A model generated the notes under the pieces. That model ran no database searches, had not been told where the DNA came from, and saw nothing but the letters and a program-made list of their open reading frames with translations. A stretch of 5,524 nucleotides of DNA, from the NCBI GenBank assembly GCA_016781725.1, contig JADDPU010000197.1, positions 1-5,524 of the forward strand, in the 5' to 3' direction. The position numbers and the translations under genes were made by a program. Source of the stretch: Rubrobacter sp. (lineage in GTDB: Bacteria > Actinomycetota > Rubrobacteria > Rubrobacterales > Rubrobacteraceae). Of this stretch, positions 1-5,511 are shown piece after piece (position 1 is the stretch's first letter; every line of letters begins with the position of its first letter).

Positions 1-370
1 TGGATCAGGACCAGAACCCCTCAAACGGCAGACAGCCCAGGGTATGGTTCTTCGCCGTGAGGAACTAGAGCATCCCCATAGAGGTCAAACCTATAGAGGT
101 CGAAGGGTCGGGGCATCACGCCCCCGGCCCTCGGCGCGAGGAGGAGCAGCAGGGTCCAGAGCCGAACCGCTCGTCGCGGAGACTTATGTACCGGGGCCGC
201 ACGGGTAGACCCGACCAGCGCCGGCAGAGCACGGGAATCTGGTGTTGCAGTGGTAATCCCCCGGCTGGTTGTACGCGAGGAACCGCGGGCCACCGTCCCG
301 GCCCAAAAAACGAGCCCCAAGCCTGTAACCTGAGGCGTGACACTTTTCGAACCGACCGAAGGAGGATGAC
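1..370. other. Intergenic region upstream of the SDR gene, no convincing gene
   Basis: I find no protein with recognisable family features and no tRNA or other RNA fold in this stretch. It contains a 15-bp tandem repeat (75-104, listed separately). A GC-rich hairpin has the 5-bp stem GGGGC/GCCCC at 110-114 and 120-124 with loop ATCAC. A distant inverted repeat pairs AGAACC (13-18) with GGTTCT (46-51), and a short dyad GCCT/AGGC lies at 321-324 and 333-336 just before the SDR Shine-Dalgarno. No good promoter was found for the SDR gene. The nearest candidate is TAACCT at 326-331, which fits TANNNT but has no -35 element at 17 bp. Several frames stay open because the DNA is GC-rich. The leftward frame ending at 184 is treated under findings. 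Confidence 0.6.
75..104. repeat. Two-copy 15-bp tandem repeat
   Basis: Bases 75-89 (CCCATAGAGGTCAAA) and 90-104 (CCTATAGAGGTCGAA) match at 13 of 15 positions. Their junction also makes overlapping dyads: AGGT-CAA-ACCT (82-92 region) and ACCT-ATAG-AGGT (89-100 region). This gives alternating direct and inverted half-sites of the core AGGT. Such an arrangement can be a regulator-binding site, but it lies about 270 bp before the nearest rightward start codon, and any leftward target gene would be outside the window. A chance duplication is equally possible. Confidence 0.5.
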
Positions 371-1081
371 ATGCTCGGAGGCAAGGTAGTGTTGGTCACC
401 GGCGCGAGCCAGGGCCTCGGGAGGGCGCTCGCGCTCGCCTGCGCGAAGGAGAGGGCCTCCCTCGTCCTGAACTCCCGCAGCGAGGAGGGTGTCCGCCCGG
501 TCGCCGAGGAGGCCGAGAAGCTCGGCGCGGAGGCTATACCCTTCGCCGCCGACGTTTCGAGGGGTGCTGACGTCCAGAGGATGGTGGACGCGGCGGTCGA
601 GCGCTTCGGCAAGATAGACGTGCTCGTCAACAACGCCGGCCTGCTCGGGCCGCGGGTCCGGATCGAAGATTACCCCGAGGACGAGTGGCGGCGCGTCATC
701 GACGCGAACCTCACCGGCCCGTACCTGGTCTCGAAGGCGGTGATCCCGCACTTATCAGAGGGAGGGTCCATCGTCAACGTCGTGAGCGGGGTCAGCGTCG
801 AGGGCCGGCCGGAGTGGGGCGCCTACTCGGTCAGCAAATTCGGTGTGGAGGGGTTGACCCAGATCCTGGCCGCCGAGCTCGAAGGGCGCGGTATCCGCGT
901 AAACGCCGTGGACCCCGGCGGGATGCGCACCGACATGCGCGCCGCCGCCTACCCCGAGGAGGACCCGCAGACCCGCATTACCCCCGAGGAGAACACCGCG
1001 GTCTTCCTCTACCTGGCTTCGGACGAATCGAAGGGCGTTACCGGCCAACGCTTCAAGGCGCAGGAGTTCGCGAGTCAGTAG
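371..1081 (+). CDS. SDR-family NAD(P)-dependent oxidoreductase
   Basis: This 236-residue protein is a complete classical short-chain dehydrogenase/reductase, a cytosolic Rossmann-fold enzyme that interconverts alcohols and ketones using NAD(P)(H). The nucleotide-binding motif TGASQGLG is at residues 10-17, the adenine-contacting Asp at 61 (ADVS) and NNAG at 87-90. The catalytic tetrad is intact: Asn113, Ser139, Tyr152 and Lys156 (YSVSK). PGGMRTDM (182-189) is the usual post-catalytic cofactor loop. The NSR after strand 2 (34-36) hints at NADP(H) preference, as in FabG-like enzymes. Substrate cannot be read from the sequence. The ATG is supported by a strong Shine-Dalgarno, AAGGAGGA at 359-366, with 5 nt between GGAGG and the start. 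The gene stands alone on this strand, and its last 7 bp overlap the convergent methyltransferase gene. No terminator is visible at its end. Confidence 0.93.
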   Translation: MLGGKVVLVTGASQGLGRALALACAKERASLVLNSRSEEGVRPVAEEAEKLGAEAIPFAADVSRGADVQRMVDAAVERFGKIDVLVNNAGLLGPRVRIEDYPEDEWRRVIDANLTGPYLVSKAVIPHLSEGGSIVNVVSGVSVEGRPEWGAYSVSKFGVEGLTQILAAELEGRGIRVNAVDPGGMRTDMRAAAYPEEDPQTRITPEENTAVFLYLASDESKGVTGQRFKAQEFASQ

Positions 1082-1803
1082 CGCCTACGCCGTATCGCTT
1101 GCGCGCGGAGTTCGCCGAAACCGTAGAGGAGGTGATTCTCCGTCGTGCGCACGGAGAAGCGCCACCCCAGGTCGGCGAGCCGCCTTTCGAGGTCTCCGGG
1201 CTCGTAGAAGATCTTGACGATCCTGAACTCCCGCCCGTCGTTGAGCCGCCGGGCGGTCGTGTGACCCTGCGGGTCCCGCCCGAGAAGCTGTTTCTCGGCC
1301 CAGGTTTCGGTGCGCAGGGAATCCACGAAGAAAGCGCGCCCGCCGGGTTTGAGTGCGGACCGGACTAGCTCCCAGAAGGCGTCGAACCGCCCGGGCGGCA
1401 CGTGCGAGAGCCAGAACCCGAAGAAGACGACGTCGTAAGCCTCGTCGGGGCGCCAGTCGAACAGGTCGGCCCTGACGTACCGGACGGGGGTCTCGGTTCG
1501 AAACTCTTCAAGCCTGGCGCGGTTGATCTCGAGCACCTCGGGCGAGGCGTCCACGGCCGTCACCCGGTCCGCGTAACGAACCAGCTCGACCGTCCACAGG
1601 CCGGTGCCGCAGGCGAGCTCCAGCACCTGGCCTGTGGGGCCGAAGCTGCCGAGTTCCCGGCGGACCTCCTCTAACTCCGAGAACCACCGCCGGTTCCACT
1701 CGGGGCCGCGGTCGTAGCGCCCCTGGCGGAGAAACCACTCGTCGTACTCCGCTGCGCGCGCCCTGTAGTAGGCGAGCTGCTCCTCGAGGAGCTCACCGTC
1801 CAT
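1075..1803 (-). CDS. Class I SAM-dependent methyltransferase
   Basis: This 242-residue protein has the Rossmann-like class I methyltransferase fold. Motif I, VLELACGTG, is at 60-68. The acidic residue ending strand 2 is Asp85 (VTAVDAS) and the motif II acidic loop is RADLFDW (111-117). The strand-4 region YDVVFFGFWLSHV is at 123-135 and the strand-5 motif LKPGGRAFFVDS at 151-162. The N-terminal helix (about 9-30, with AAEYDEWF) and the C-terminal segment (about 190-235) would form the substrate lid. The overall style is that of small-molecule methyltransferases (UbiE/type-11 group) rather than RNA or DNA enzymes, but the substrate is unknown. It starts 11 bp after the sortase stop. Its Shine-Dalgarno TAGAGGA (1811-1817) includes the sortase TAG codon and sits 7 nt from the ATG, so the two genes are very likely co-transcribed and coupled. 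No biochemical link to the sortase is evident. Confidence 0.92.
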   Translation of the reverse strand: MDGELLEEQLAYYRARAAEYDEWFLRQGRYDRGPEWNRRWFSELEEVRRELGSFGPTGQVLELACGTGLWTVELVRYADRVTAVDASPEVLEINRARLEEFRTETPVRYVRADLFDWRPDEAYDVVFFGFWLSHVPPGRFDAFWELVRSALKPGGRAFFVDSLRTETWAEKQLLGRDPQGHTTARRLNDGREFRIVKIFYEPGDLERRLADLGWRFSVRTTENHLLYGFGELRAQAIRRRRY

Positions 1804-1814
1804 AGAGCTGTCCT

Positions 1815-2471
1815 CTACGCCGCCTTCTCGGTGGTGTCGACCAGCTCGGCCTGGATGATCAGGCGCTGCGAGTAGTCGGGGAGGGTGCAGGTCTGGAGGG
1901 TGAGGATGTTCTTGCCGGGCTTGACGGCCGTGACCGAGGTGTTCGACGGGCCGACGGTGAACTCCCGGAAGACCCTGTAGGTGTACTTCGTGCCGGTCGC
2001 GTCGGTGACAAAGACCTCATCGCCGACGTCGACCTTGTCGAGGTCCCAGAAGGTCAGCCAGCTCTCGGTGTTGGGGAAGCCGAGCCGGTGGCCCGCGATG
2101 TACACGTTGGCCTCAGGCTGCCAGGGGAAGCCGGTCCCCTCGAGGTGGATGCCGGCGTACTCCTTGAGCGCCTCCTCGTCCGAGCCCACGGTGCTGGGTA
2201 TCGTGTCGTTCTCGATGCGGGCCATCGCGGGGACGGTCAGCTCGAGGGTCTTGTCCTCAGGACCGGTGTTGGTAGTGCTCTCGTCCTCGGTGGTCTCGAG
2301 CTTCGGCACGTTGAAGCCGCCTGGGTCTTCGCTGTTCGTGGCGGTGCTGTCGAGGCGGCTCGCCAGGAAAAAGGAAGCTATGAGGGCGACGCCGGCCGCG
2401 ATCATGGCCAGGCTGAGCACCCAGGAGACCACGTTCCTGATCCTCGATTTTCTGACGTTGTACCTCTTCAT
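1815..2471 (-). CDS. Membrane-anchored sortase (class D/E-like transpeptidase)
   Basis: Sortases cut a C-terminal sorting signal (LPxTG-like) on exported proteins and join them to the cell wall or to pilin subunits outside the membrane. This 218-residue protein has a basic N-terminus (MKRYNVRKSR), one membrane segment at about 14-36, an acidic Thr/Ser-rich linker (about 41-75), then the sortase barrel from about 76. The catalytic residues are all visible: His128 in YIAGHRLG, Cys195 in TLQTC and Arg203 in SQRLIIQAEL. The GHR context and the compact Cys-to-Arg spacing of 8 residues resemble classes D/E of Gram-positive bacteria. Class assignment is tentative. The start is supported by AGGAGG at 2475-2480, only 3 nt from the ATG, and no upstream in-frame ATG, GTG or TTG lies nearby. 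No sorting-signal protein or pilin is encoded in the window, so its substrate lies elsewhere. The methyltransferase gene follows closely. Confidence 0.92.
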   Translation of the reverse strand: MKRYNVRKSRIRNVVSWVLSLAMIAAGVALIASFFLASRLDSTATNSEDPGGFNVPKLETTEDESTTNTGPEDKTLELTVPAMARIENDTIPSTVGSDEEALKEYAGIHLEGTGFPWQPEANVYIAGHRLGFPNTESWLTFWDLDKVDVGDEVFVTDATGTKYTYRVFREFTVGPSNTSVTAVKPGKNILTLQTCTLPDYSQRLIIQAELVDTTEKAA

Positions 2472-2499
2472 GCGCCTCCTGCTCGCGTAAATCCCCGGG

Positions 2500-2508
2500 A
2501 TTGTAGCA
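2500..2508 (-). promoter_or_regulatory. Extended -10 promoter for the sortase-methyltransferase pair
   Basis: Read leftward, the sequence is TGCTACAAT: a TGn extension followed by TACAAT, a 5/6 match to TATAAT. There is no -35 match 16-18 bp upstream, which is typical of extended -10 promoters. Transcription would start near 2493, giving a leader of about 22 nt that carries the AGGAGG site. It lies in the 84-bp gap after the sulfurtransferase gene, so the sortase can be expressed independently of cca and the sulfurtransferase. Confidence 0.5.
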
Positions 2509-2555
2509 TCGACCCCCCCGGCCTACCGAGATCCGGGCCACCTCGAGGCCAGCCC

Positions 2556-3434
2556 TCAACGCTCGACGGGCAGATCCTCCCTGACGCCCCACTCGTTCCA
2601 CGAGCCGTCGTAGTTGGCGAGGTTCCTGTAGCCGAGCCTGTGCAGCGCGAAGAGCGGGACCGTCGCCGCGACCCCGCCGTTGCAGTAGGCGACGATGGGC
2701 TGGTCCCGATCTTCCGGCACGCCTGCCTCCCGCGCCCTTCGCGCCAGCTCCTCGTCCGGGAGGAAGGTCCCGCTCTCGGGCTCGAAGAGCCCGTCGGCGT
2801 GGAGGTGCGCGGCCCCGGGGACGCGGCCGGCCCGGCCCTCCCCCCTGGCCACGGCGCCCGTGTACTGCCCCTCGTCGCGCGCGTCGAGGACGAGGGCCTC
2901 CCCGGCCTCGCTCGCCGCGAGCAGCGCCCCGGCGTCGGTTCGCCAACCCGGCCGCAGCCTGGGCGTGAAGACGGCGGGCTCAGGTTCGGGGACCTCGGCC
3001 GTCGTCGGACGGCCCTCCGAGGTCCACTTTCTCCAGCCGCCGTCGAGCACGCAGACCCCTTCGTGGCCGTAGTAGGTGAGGACCCACCACAGGCGGGTGG
3101 CGAACTGGCCGCCGGCGTGGTCGTAGACGACGACGCGCGTGCCGTCGCCGATACCTAGAGAGCCCATCAGGGCGGCGAAGCGCTCGGGGGGCGCCACCTG
3201 GGCGGGCACGGGATCGTCGGGGTCGGTGATGTCGCGGGTCCAGTCCACGTAGACGGCCCCGGGGATGTGGGCCTCCTCGTACTCCTCGCGGGCGGCGAGG
3301 TACTCGGCCCTCTGGCGGCCGCCGCCGAGGTCGGTCTTTCTCACGTAGCCCCTGATGTCCACGACGCGAAGGTCTTCGTCTTGCAGGTGCTCTGCCAGCC
3401 AAGCGGTGCCGACCAGGGGATCTATATTCTCCAT
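2556..3434 (-). CDS. Tandem-rhodanese sulfurtransferase (thiosulfate/3-mercaptopyruvate type)
   Basis: This 292-residue cytosolic protein has two rhodanese domains, the usual length for the TST/MST family, which moves sulfane sulfur from thiosulfate or 3-mercaptopyruvate to acceptors through a cysteine persulfide. The N-terminal domain (about 8-140) includes AHIPGAVYVDW (55-65), FATRLWWVL (111-119) and VLDGGWRKW (129-137). It is catalytically inert because Asp105 (VYDHAGG) sits where the cysteine would be, as is normal for this family. The C-terminal domain (about 165-290) has LDARDEGQYTG (183-193) and the catalytic loop CNGGVA starting at Cys251, then the hallmark YDGSWNEWG (275-283). The loop matches neither the textbook CRKGVT of rhodanese nor the CGSGVT type of mercaptopyruvate enzymes, so the donor is uncertain. 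The ATG has GAGGAG (3444-3449) 9 nt upstream, inside the final Glu-Glu codons of cca. The intergenic gap is 6 bp, which implies translational coupling with cca. Confidence 0.93.
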   Translation of the reverse strand: MENIDPLVGTAWLAEHLQDEDLRVVDIRGYVRKTDLGGGRQRAEYLAAREEYEEAHIPGAVYVDWTRDITDPDDPVPAQVAPPERFAALMGSLGIGDGTRVVVYDHAGGQFATRLWWVLTYYGHEGVCVLDGGWRKWTSEGRPTTAEVPEPEPAVFTPRLRPGWRTDAGALLAASEAGEALVLDARDEGQYTGAVARGEGRAGRVPGAAHLHADGLFEPESGTFLPDEELARRAREAGVPEDRDQPIVAYCNGGVAATVPLFALHRLGYRNLANYDGSWNEWGVREDLPVER

Positions 3435-3440
3435 GTGGCT

Positions 3441-4991
3441 CTACTCCTCGAAGATGTCGTGTTCGCGGGCGTAGGCTTCGGCAAGCTCGTAGGCCCTTTC
3501 GGTGTCGTCCTTGCCGAGGCGGCCTTCGACCACCTCGTTCTGGAGGTAGTCTTTGAGGCCCTTGATCCACCGCCCGGGCTCGCGGCCGAAGTGGCGCATG
3601 AGGTCGTTGCCGTCGAGCGGGCTCTCGAGCCTCTCCACGGCGTCGAGGGTCCGGATCTCGTCCACCCTGCCCTTGAGGCTGCGCCAGGACTCCTCGGCGA
3701 TGCGCCTCCTCCTCGGGGCGCTTCCGGTTATATCCGCCCTGGCGAGCTTGAGGAGCATGTCGACGTCGGCCAGCACGCGCTCGCCGCGCGCGAGGTACGT
3801 GTCCCGGATAAAGCGCCTGACCGCCGCGTCACTCCACGGGTCCCTGCTCGCCGCGTACCCGTACGGGCGCATGTGGTGGGCTACGAGGTGGGCCACGGCG
3901 TCGACGGCGTCCTTGGGGTAGGCCAGACGCTGCATCGCCCGGCGCGCTATGGAGGCCCCGACGTTCTCGTGGCCGTAGAAGTGGATCTTCTTGGGGACCG
4001 TGCGCCCCCCGCAGCGCTCGCACTCGGCCTCCTCGGCGGTCTTCTGCGTGCTCTTGGCCCCGCAGTAGGTGCAGCGGTGCTCGTAGACTAGCGTCCTCGG
4101 CTTGCCGATGTCGTGGAAGAAGGCGGCCTTGCGCAGGATGGGGAACTCCCCCTCGCGCATGTCAGGGTTCTCCGACGCTATGCTCTCCACAACGATCAGG
4201 GTGTGCTCGAAGACGTCCTTGTGGTGGAACTCCGCCTCCTGCTCGACGTCGACGGTCTCCATGAACTCGGGCACTACGTAGGGCATGAGCCCGAGGCGCA
4301 CGAGCGCCCTCAGGCCGTGGGCGACGTTCCCGGAGAGCAGGATCTTCTCGAACTCTTCCCTGATCCGCTCGGCCGAGATGCTCTCTAGCCAGTGGGCGTT
4401 CTCCCGGATCGCCGCTTCGAGGTCGGCCGTCGTGGCGAAGGGCCTCTCCGGTAGCGAGAGCGCCGTCTCGAAGCGCACGGCCCGCAGCATCCTCAACGGG
4501 TCGTCGCGCATCCGGTCAATGGGCTCTCCCACGGGCCGGATCACCCCCAACGCGAGGTCCTTCCTGCCGTCGAAGGGGTCGATAACCCTGCCCGTGAGGG
4601 CGTCGGCGGCGATCGCGTTGATAGTGAAGTCCCGCCGCGCCAGGTCCTCCTCGAGGCTCTCGCCGAAGCGGACCTCCGGATGCCTGCTCCCTTGCGTGTA
4701 AAGGTCGCTGCGGTACGTGGTGACCTCGACCGCGTAGCCGCCGACCTTTGCCCCTATGGTCCCGAAGCGCTCCCCGACCGTCCACAGGTGCTCAGCGCGC
4801 GGCCCTAGGAGGCGCTTGATCTCCCGCGGGTGGGCGCCCGTGGTCGCGTCTACGTCCAACCCCGCCTCGCCGAGCAGCCCGTCCCGCACGTAGCCGCCCA
4901 CCAGGTACAGCTCGTGACCGGCCCCCCGGAACGTCTCACCCAAACGCGAGAGCGGCTTCGGGACCTCCAGCCTGTTTACCTCGGTCATCAT
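3441..4991 (-). CDS. cca: CCA tRNA nucleotidyltransferase with HD domain and zinc-ribbon-like insertion
   Basis: The enzyme adds or repairs the 3'-CCA end of tRNAs using CTP and ATP. The 516-residue protein has the class II nucleotidyltransferase head: LVGGYVRD (30-37), catalytic carboxylates Asp46 and Asp48 (LDVDAT), and Glu89 (AVEVTTYR). EEDLARRDFTINAIA (114-128) and the nucleotide-selecting DDPLRMLRAVRF (163-174) follow. An HD phosphohydrolase domain occupies about 255-425, with His263, the HD pair His293-Asp294 (FFHDIGKP), HFYGHENVGA (337-346), AHH (371-373) and Asp420 (ARAD). Between HDIGKP and HFYGH lies an insertion with two CxxC pairs, Cys307/310 and Cys324/327, resembling a zinc ribbon. 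A tail of about 90 residues (to 516) completes it. Full CCA rather than A-only or CC-only addition is assumed, not shown. The ATG lacks a Shine-Dalgarno but follows a promoter at leaderless distance. A second ATG is codon 2. The sulfurtransferase follows 6 bp downstream. Confidence 0.95.
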   Translation of the reverse strand: MMTEVNRLEVPKPLSRLGETFRGAGHELYLVGGYVRDGLLGEAGLDVDATTGAHPREIKRLLGPRAEHLWTVGERFGTIGAKVGGYAVEVTTYRSDLYTQGSRHPEVRFGESLEEDLARRDFTINAIAADALTGRVIDPFDGRKDLALGVIRPVGEPIDRMRDDPLRMLRAVRFETALSLPERPFATTADLEAAIRENAHWLESISAERIREEFEKILLSGNVAHGLRALVRLGLMPYVVPEFMETVDVEQEAEFHHKDVFEHTLIVVESIASENPDMREGEFPILRKAAFFHDIGKPRTLVYEHRCTYCGAKSTQKTAEEAECERCGGRTVPKKIHFYGHENVGASIARRAMQRLAYPKDAVDAVAHLVAHHMRPYGYAASRDPWSDAAVRRFIRDTYLARGERVLADVDMLLKLARADITGSAPRRRRIAEESWRSLKGRVDEIRTLDAVERLESPLDGNDLMRHFGREPGRWIKGLKDYLQNEVVEGRLGKDDTERAYELAEAYAREHDIFEE

Positions 4992-5000
4992 GGTGAGCAG

Positions 5001-5029
5001 ATTCTAGTACGCGACGGTCCACAGGTCAC
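5001..5029 (-). promoter_or_regulatory. Sigma-70-type promoter of cca, positioned for a leaderless mRNA
   Basis: Read leftward, GTGACC (5029-5024, 4/6 to TTGACA) is followed after exactly 17 bp by TAGAAT (5006-5001, 5/6 to TATAAT). Only 9 nt separate the -10 hexamer from the first ATG of cca, so transcription should begin at or within about 3 nt of the start codon. The bases between (CTGCTCACC) contain no Shine-Dalgarno, which agrees with leaderless translation, a common mode in actinomycetes. Confidence 0.55.
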
Positions 5030-5057
5030 AACATTGGTAAGTCTAACCCGCCTGTCG

Positions 5058-5091
5058 AAAAGGAAGGCCACCCGGTCCCCCGAAGGCCAGG
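5058..5091 (-). terminator. Possible weak terminator after the STAS gene
   Basis: Read leftward, CCTGG (5091-5087) can pair with CCGGG (5075-5071, one G-U pair), enclosing CC-TTCG-GG with a stable UUCG-type tetraloop and a short bulge. Five bases later comes TTCCTTTT (5065-5058). The stem is short and bulged and the U-tract is offset and interrupted, so termination would be weak at best. Its place, just after the STAS stop and before the cca promoter, is suitable. The same stretch carries the direct repeat GAAGGCCA (5063-5070 and 5082-5089), which may be chance. Confidence 0.25.
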
Positions 5092-5099
5092 AGTGGCGC

Positions 5100-5501
5100 T
5101 CAGTCGGGGATGGCGGCTTCGCGGGAGGAGAAGATCTCGAAGTAGTCCTCGAAGCCGGTCACGGAGAAGATGCGCTCGACGGCCTTCGAGGGGGCGGCGA
5201 GACGGAGGGAGACCTCCTGCTGTTGGAGGGACTCCTTGGAGCGCACGAGGGCCGAGAGGGCAGTCGAGTCCATAAACGCAACACCGCCCACGTCCACGAC
5301 GACGGCGCGCACCCCGTTGGTGTGCGCGGCCCGCTCTATGGCGTCCTGGACCTTCGGGGCCGTGTGGAGGTCCACCTCGCCGCGCACGGCGACGACGGAG
5401 TAACCTTCGGCGTGCTCGTCTATGCTGATCTCGAAGTCCGTACCGATCCACCCCTCCCGGGTCCGCGCGCCCAAGCTCCCGGATATTAACGCAGTTCCCA
5501 C
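5100..5501 (-). CDS. STAS-domain anti-sigma-factor antagonist (start uncertain)
   Basis: As read from a GTG at 5501 this is 133 residues, of which about 22-127 form a STAS domain of the SpoIIAA/RsbV type. Such cytosolic proteins bind a serine-kinase anti-sigma factor and free its sigma factor, and are switched off by phosphorylation of one Ser. Here that site is Ser79 in VAFMDSTALSALV (74-86). Other family features are the strand YSVVAVRGEVDLHTAP (34-49) and the C-terminal RIFSVTGFEDYFEIF (110-124). The GTG has no Shine-Dalgarno, and a likely promoter lies just inside the frame (5483-5511), so residues 1-9 or 1-18 may not be translated. Better candidates are TTG at 5474 (leaderless) or ATC at 5447, which sits 5 nt after GGGAGG. 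The frame stays open to the window edge, so an upstream start is not excluded. No anti-sigma kinase or sigma factor gene is adjacent on the visible side. Confidence 0.88.
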   Translation of the reverse strand: MGTALISGSLGARTREGWIGTDFEISIDEHAEGYSVVAVRGEVDLHTAPKVQDAIERAAHTNGVRAVVVDVGGVAFMDSTALSALVRSKESLQQQEVSLRLAAPSKAVERIFSVTGFEDYFEIFSSREAAIPD

Positions 5502-5511
5502 TTTCGGTAAA
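5483..5511 (-). promoter_or_regulatory. Likely promoter of the STAS gene
   Basis: Read leftward, TTTACC (5511-5506, 4/6 to TTGACA) and TAATAT (5488-5483, 4/6 to TATAAT) are separated by 17 bp. Transcription would start near 5476. The promoter overlaps the GTG at 5501, so that codon would not be in the transcript. Downstream of the predicted start are a TTG at 5474 and a GGGAGGGG ribosome-binding sequence at 5451-5458. Confidence 0.4.

Noticed and set aside
11..58. tRNA-like arms from the inverted repeats AGAACC/GGTTCT and ACGGC/GCCGT
   Set aside because: The two pairings cross rather than nest, and there is no T-loop consensus or acceptor stem on either strand.
288..310. GGGCC/GGCCC hairpin next to a run of six A bases, resembling a terminator
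   Set aside because: For leftward transcripts the U-run would come before the hairpin rather than after it, and for rightward transcripts it is an A-run. The orientation is wrong for an intrinsic terminator.
21..320. Leftward frame of 99 codons with a short Leu-rich hydrophobic stretch
   Set aside because: The start is a TTG without a ribosome site. The hydrophobic run (WTLLLLLAP) is too short and internal for a signal peptide, and there is no family resemblance.
2535..2556. Possible terminator hairpin (GGGC...GCCC around CCTCGAGG) after the sulfurtransferase
   Set aside because: The stem needs two wobble pairs and there is no U-tract after it, so read-through into the sortase gene remains plausible.
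2088..3158. A 356-codon rightward frame opposite the sortase and sulfurtransferase
   Set aside because: It crosses the intergenic promoter region between two real genes, has low-complexity Arg/Gly/Pro-rich composition and lacks any recognisable domain.
3267..4091. Long rightward reading frame opposite the cca and sulfurtransferase genes
   Set aside because: It spans two strongly supported leftward genes, has no family motifs, and is the expected open antisense frame of GC-rich codons.
5026..5451. Alternative leftward frame starting with GTG at 5451, next to the GGGAGGGG sequence
   Set aside because: It is shifted by one base from the STAS frame, gives an Arg-rich product without motifs, and its start is too close to the ribosome-binding sequence.
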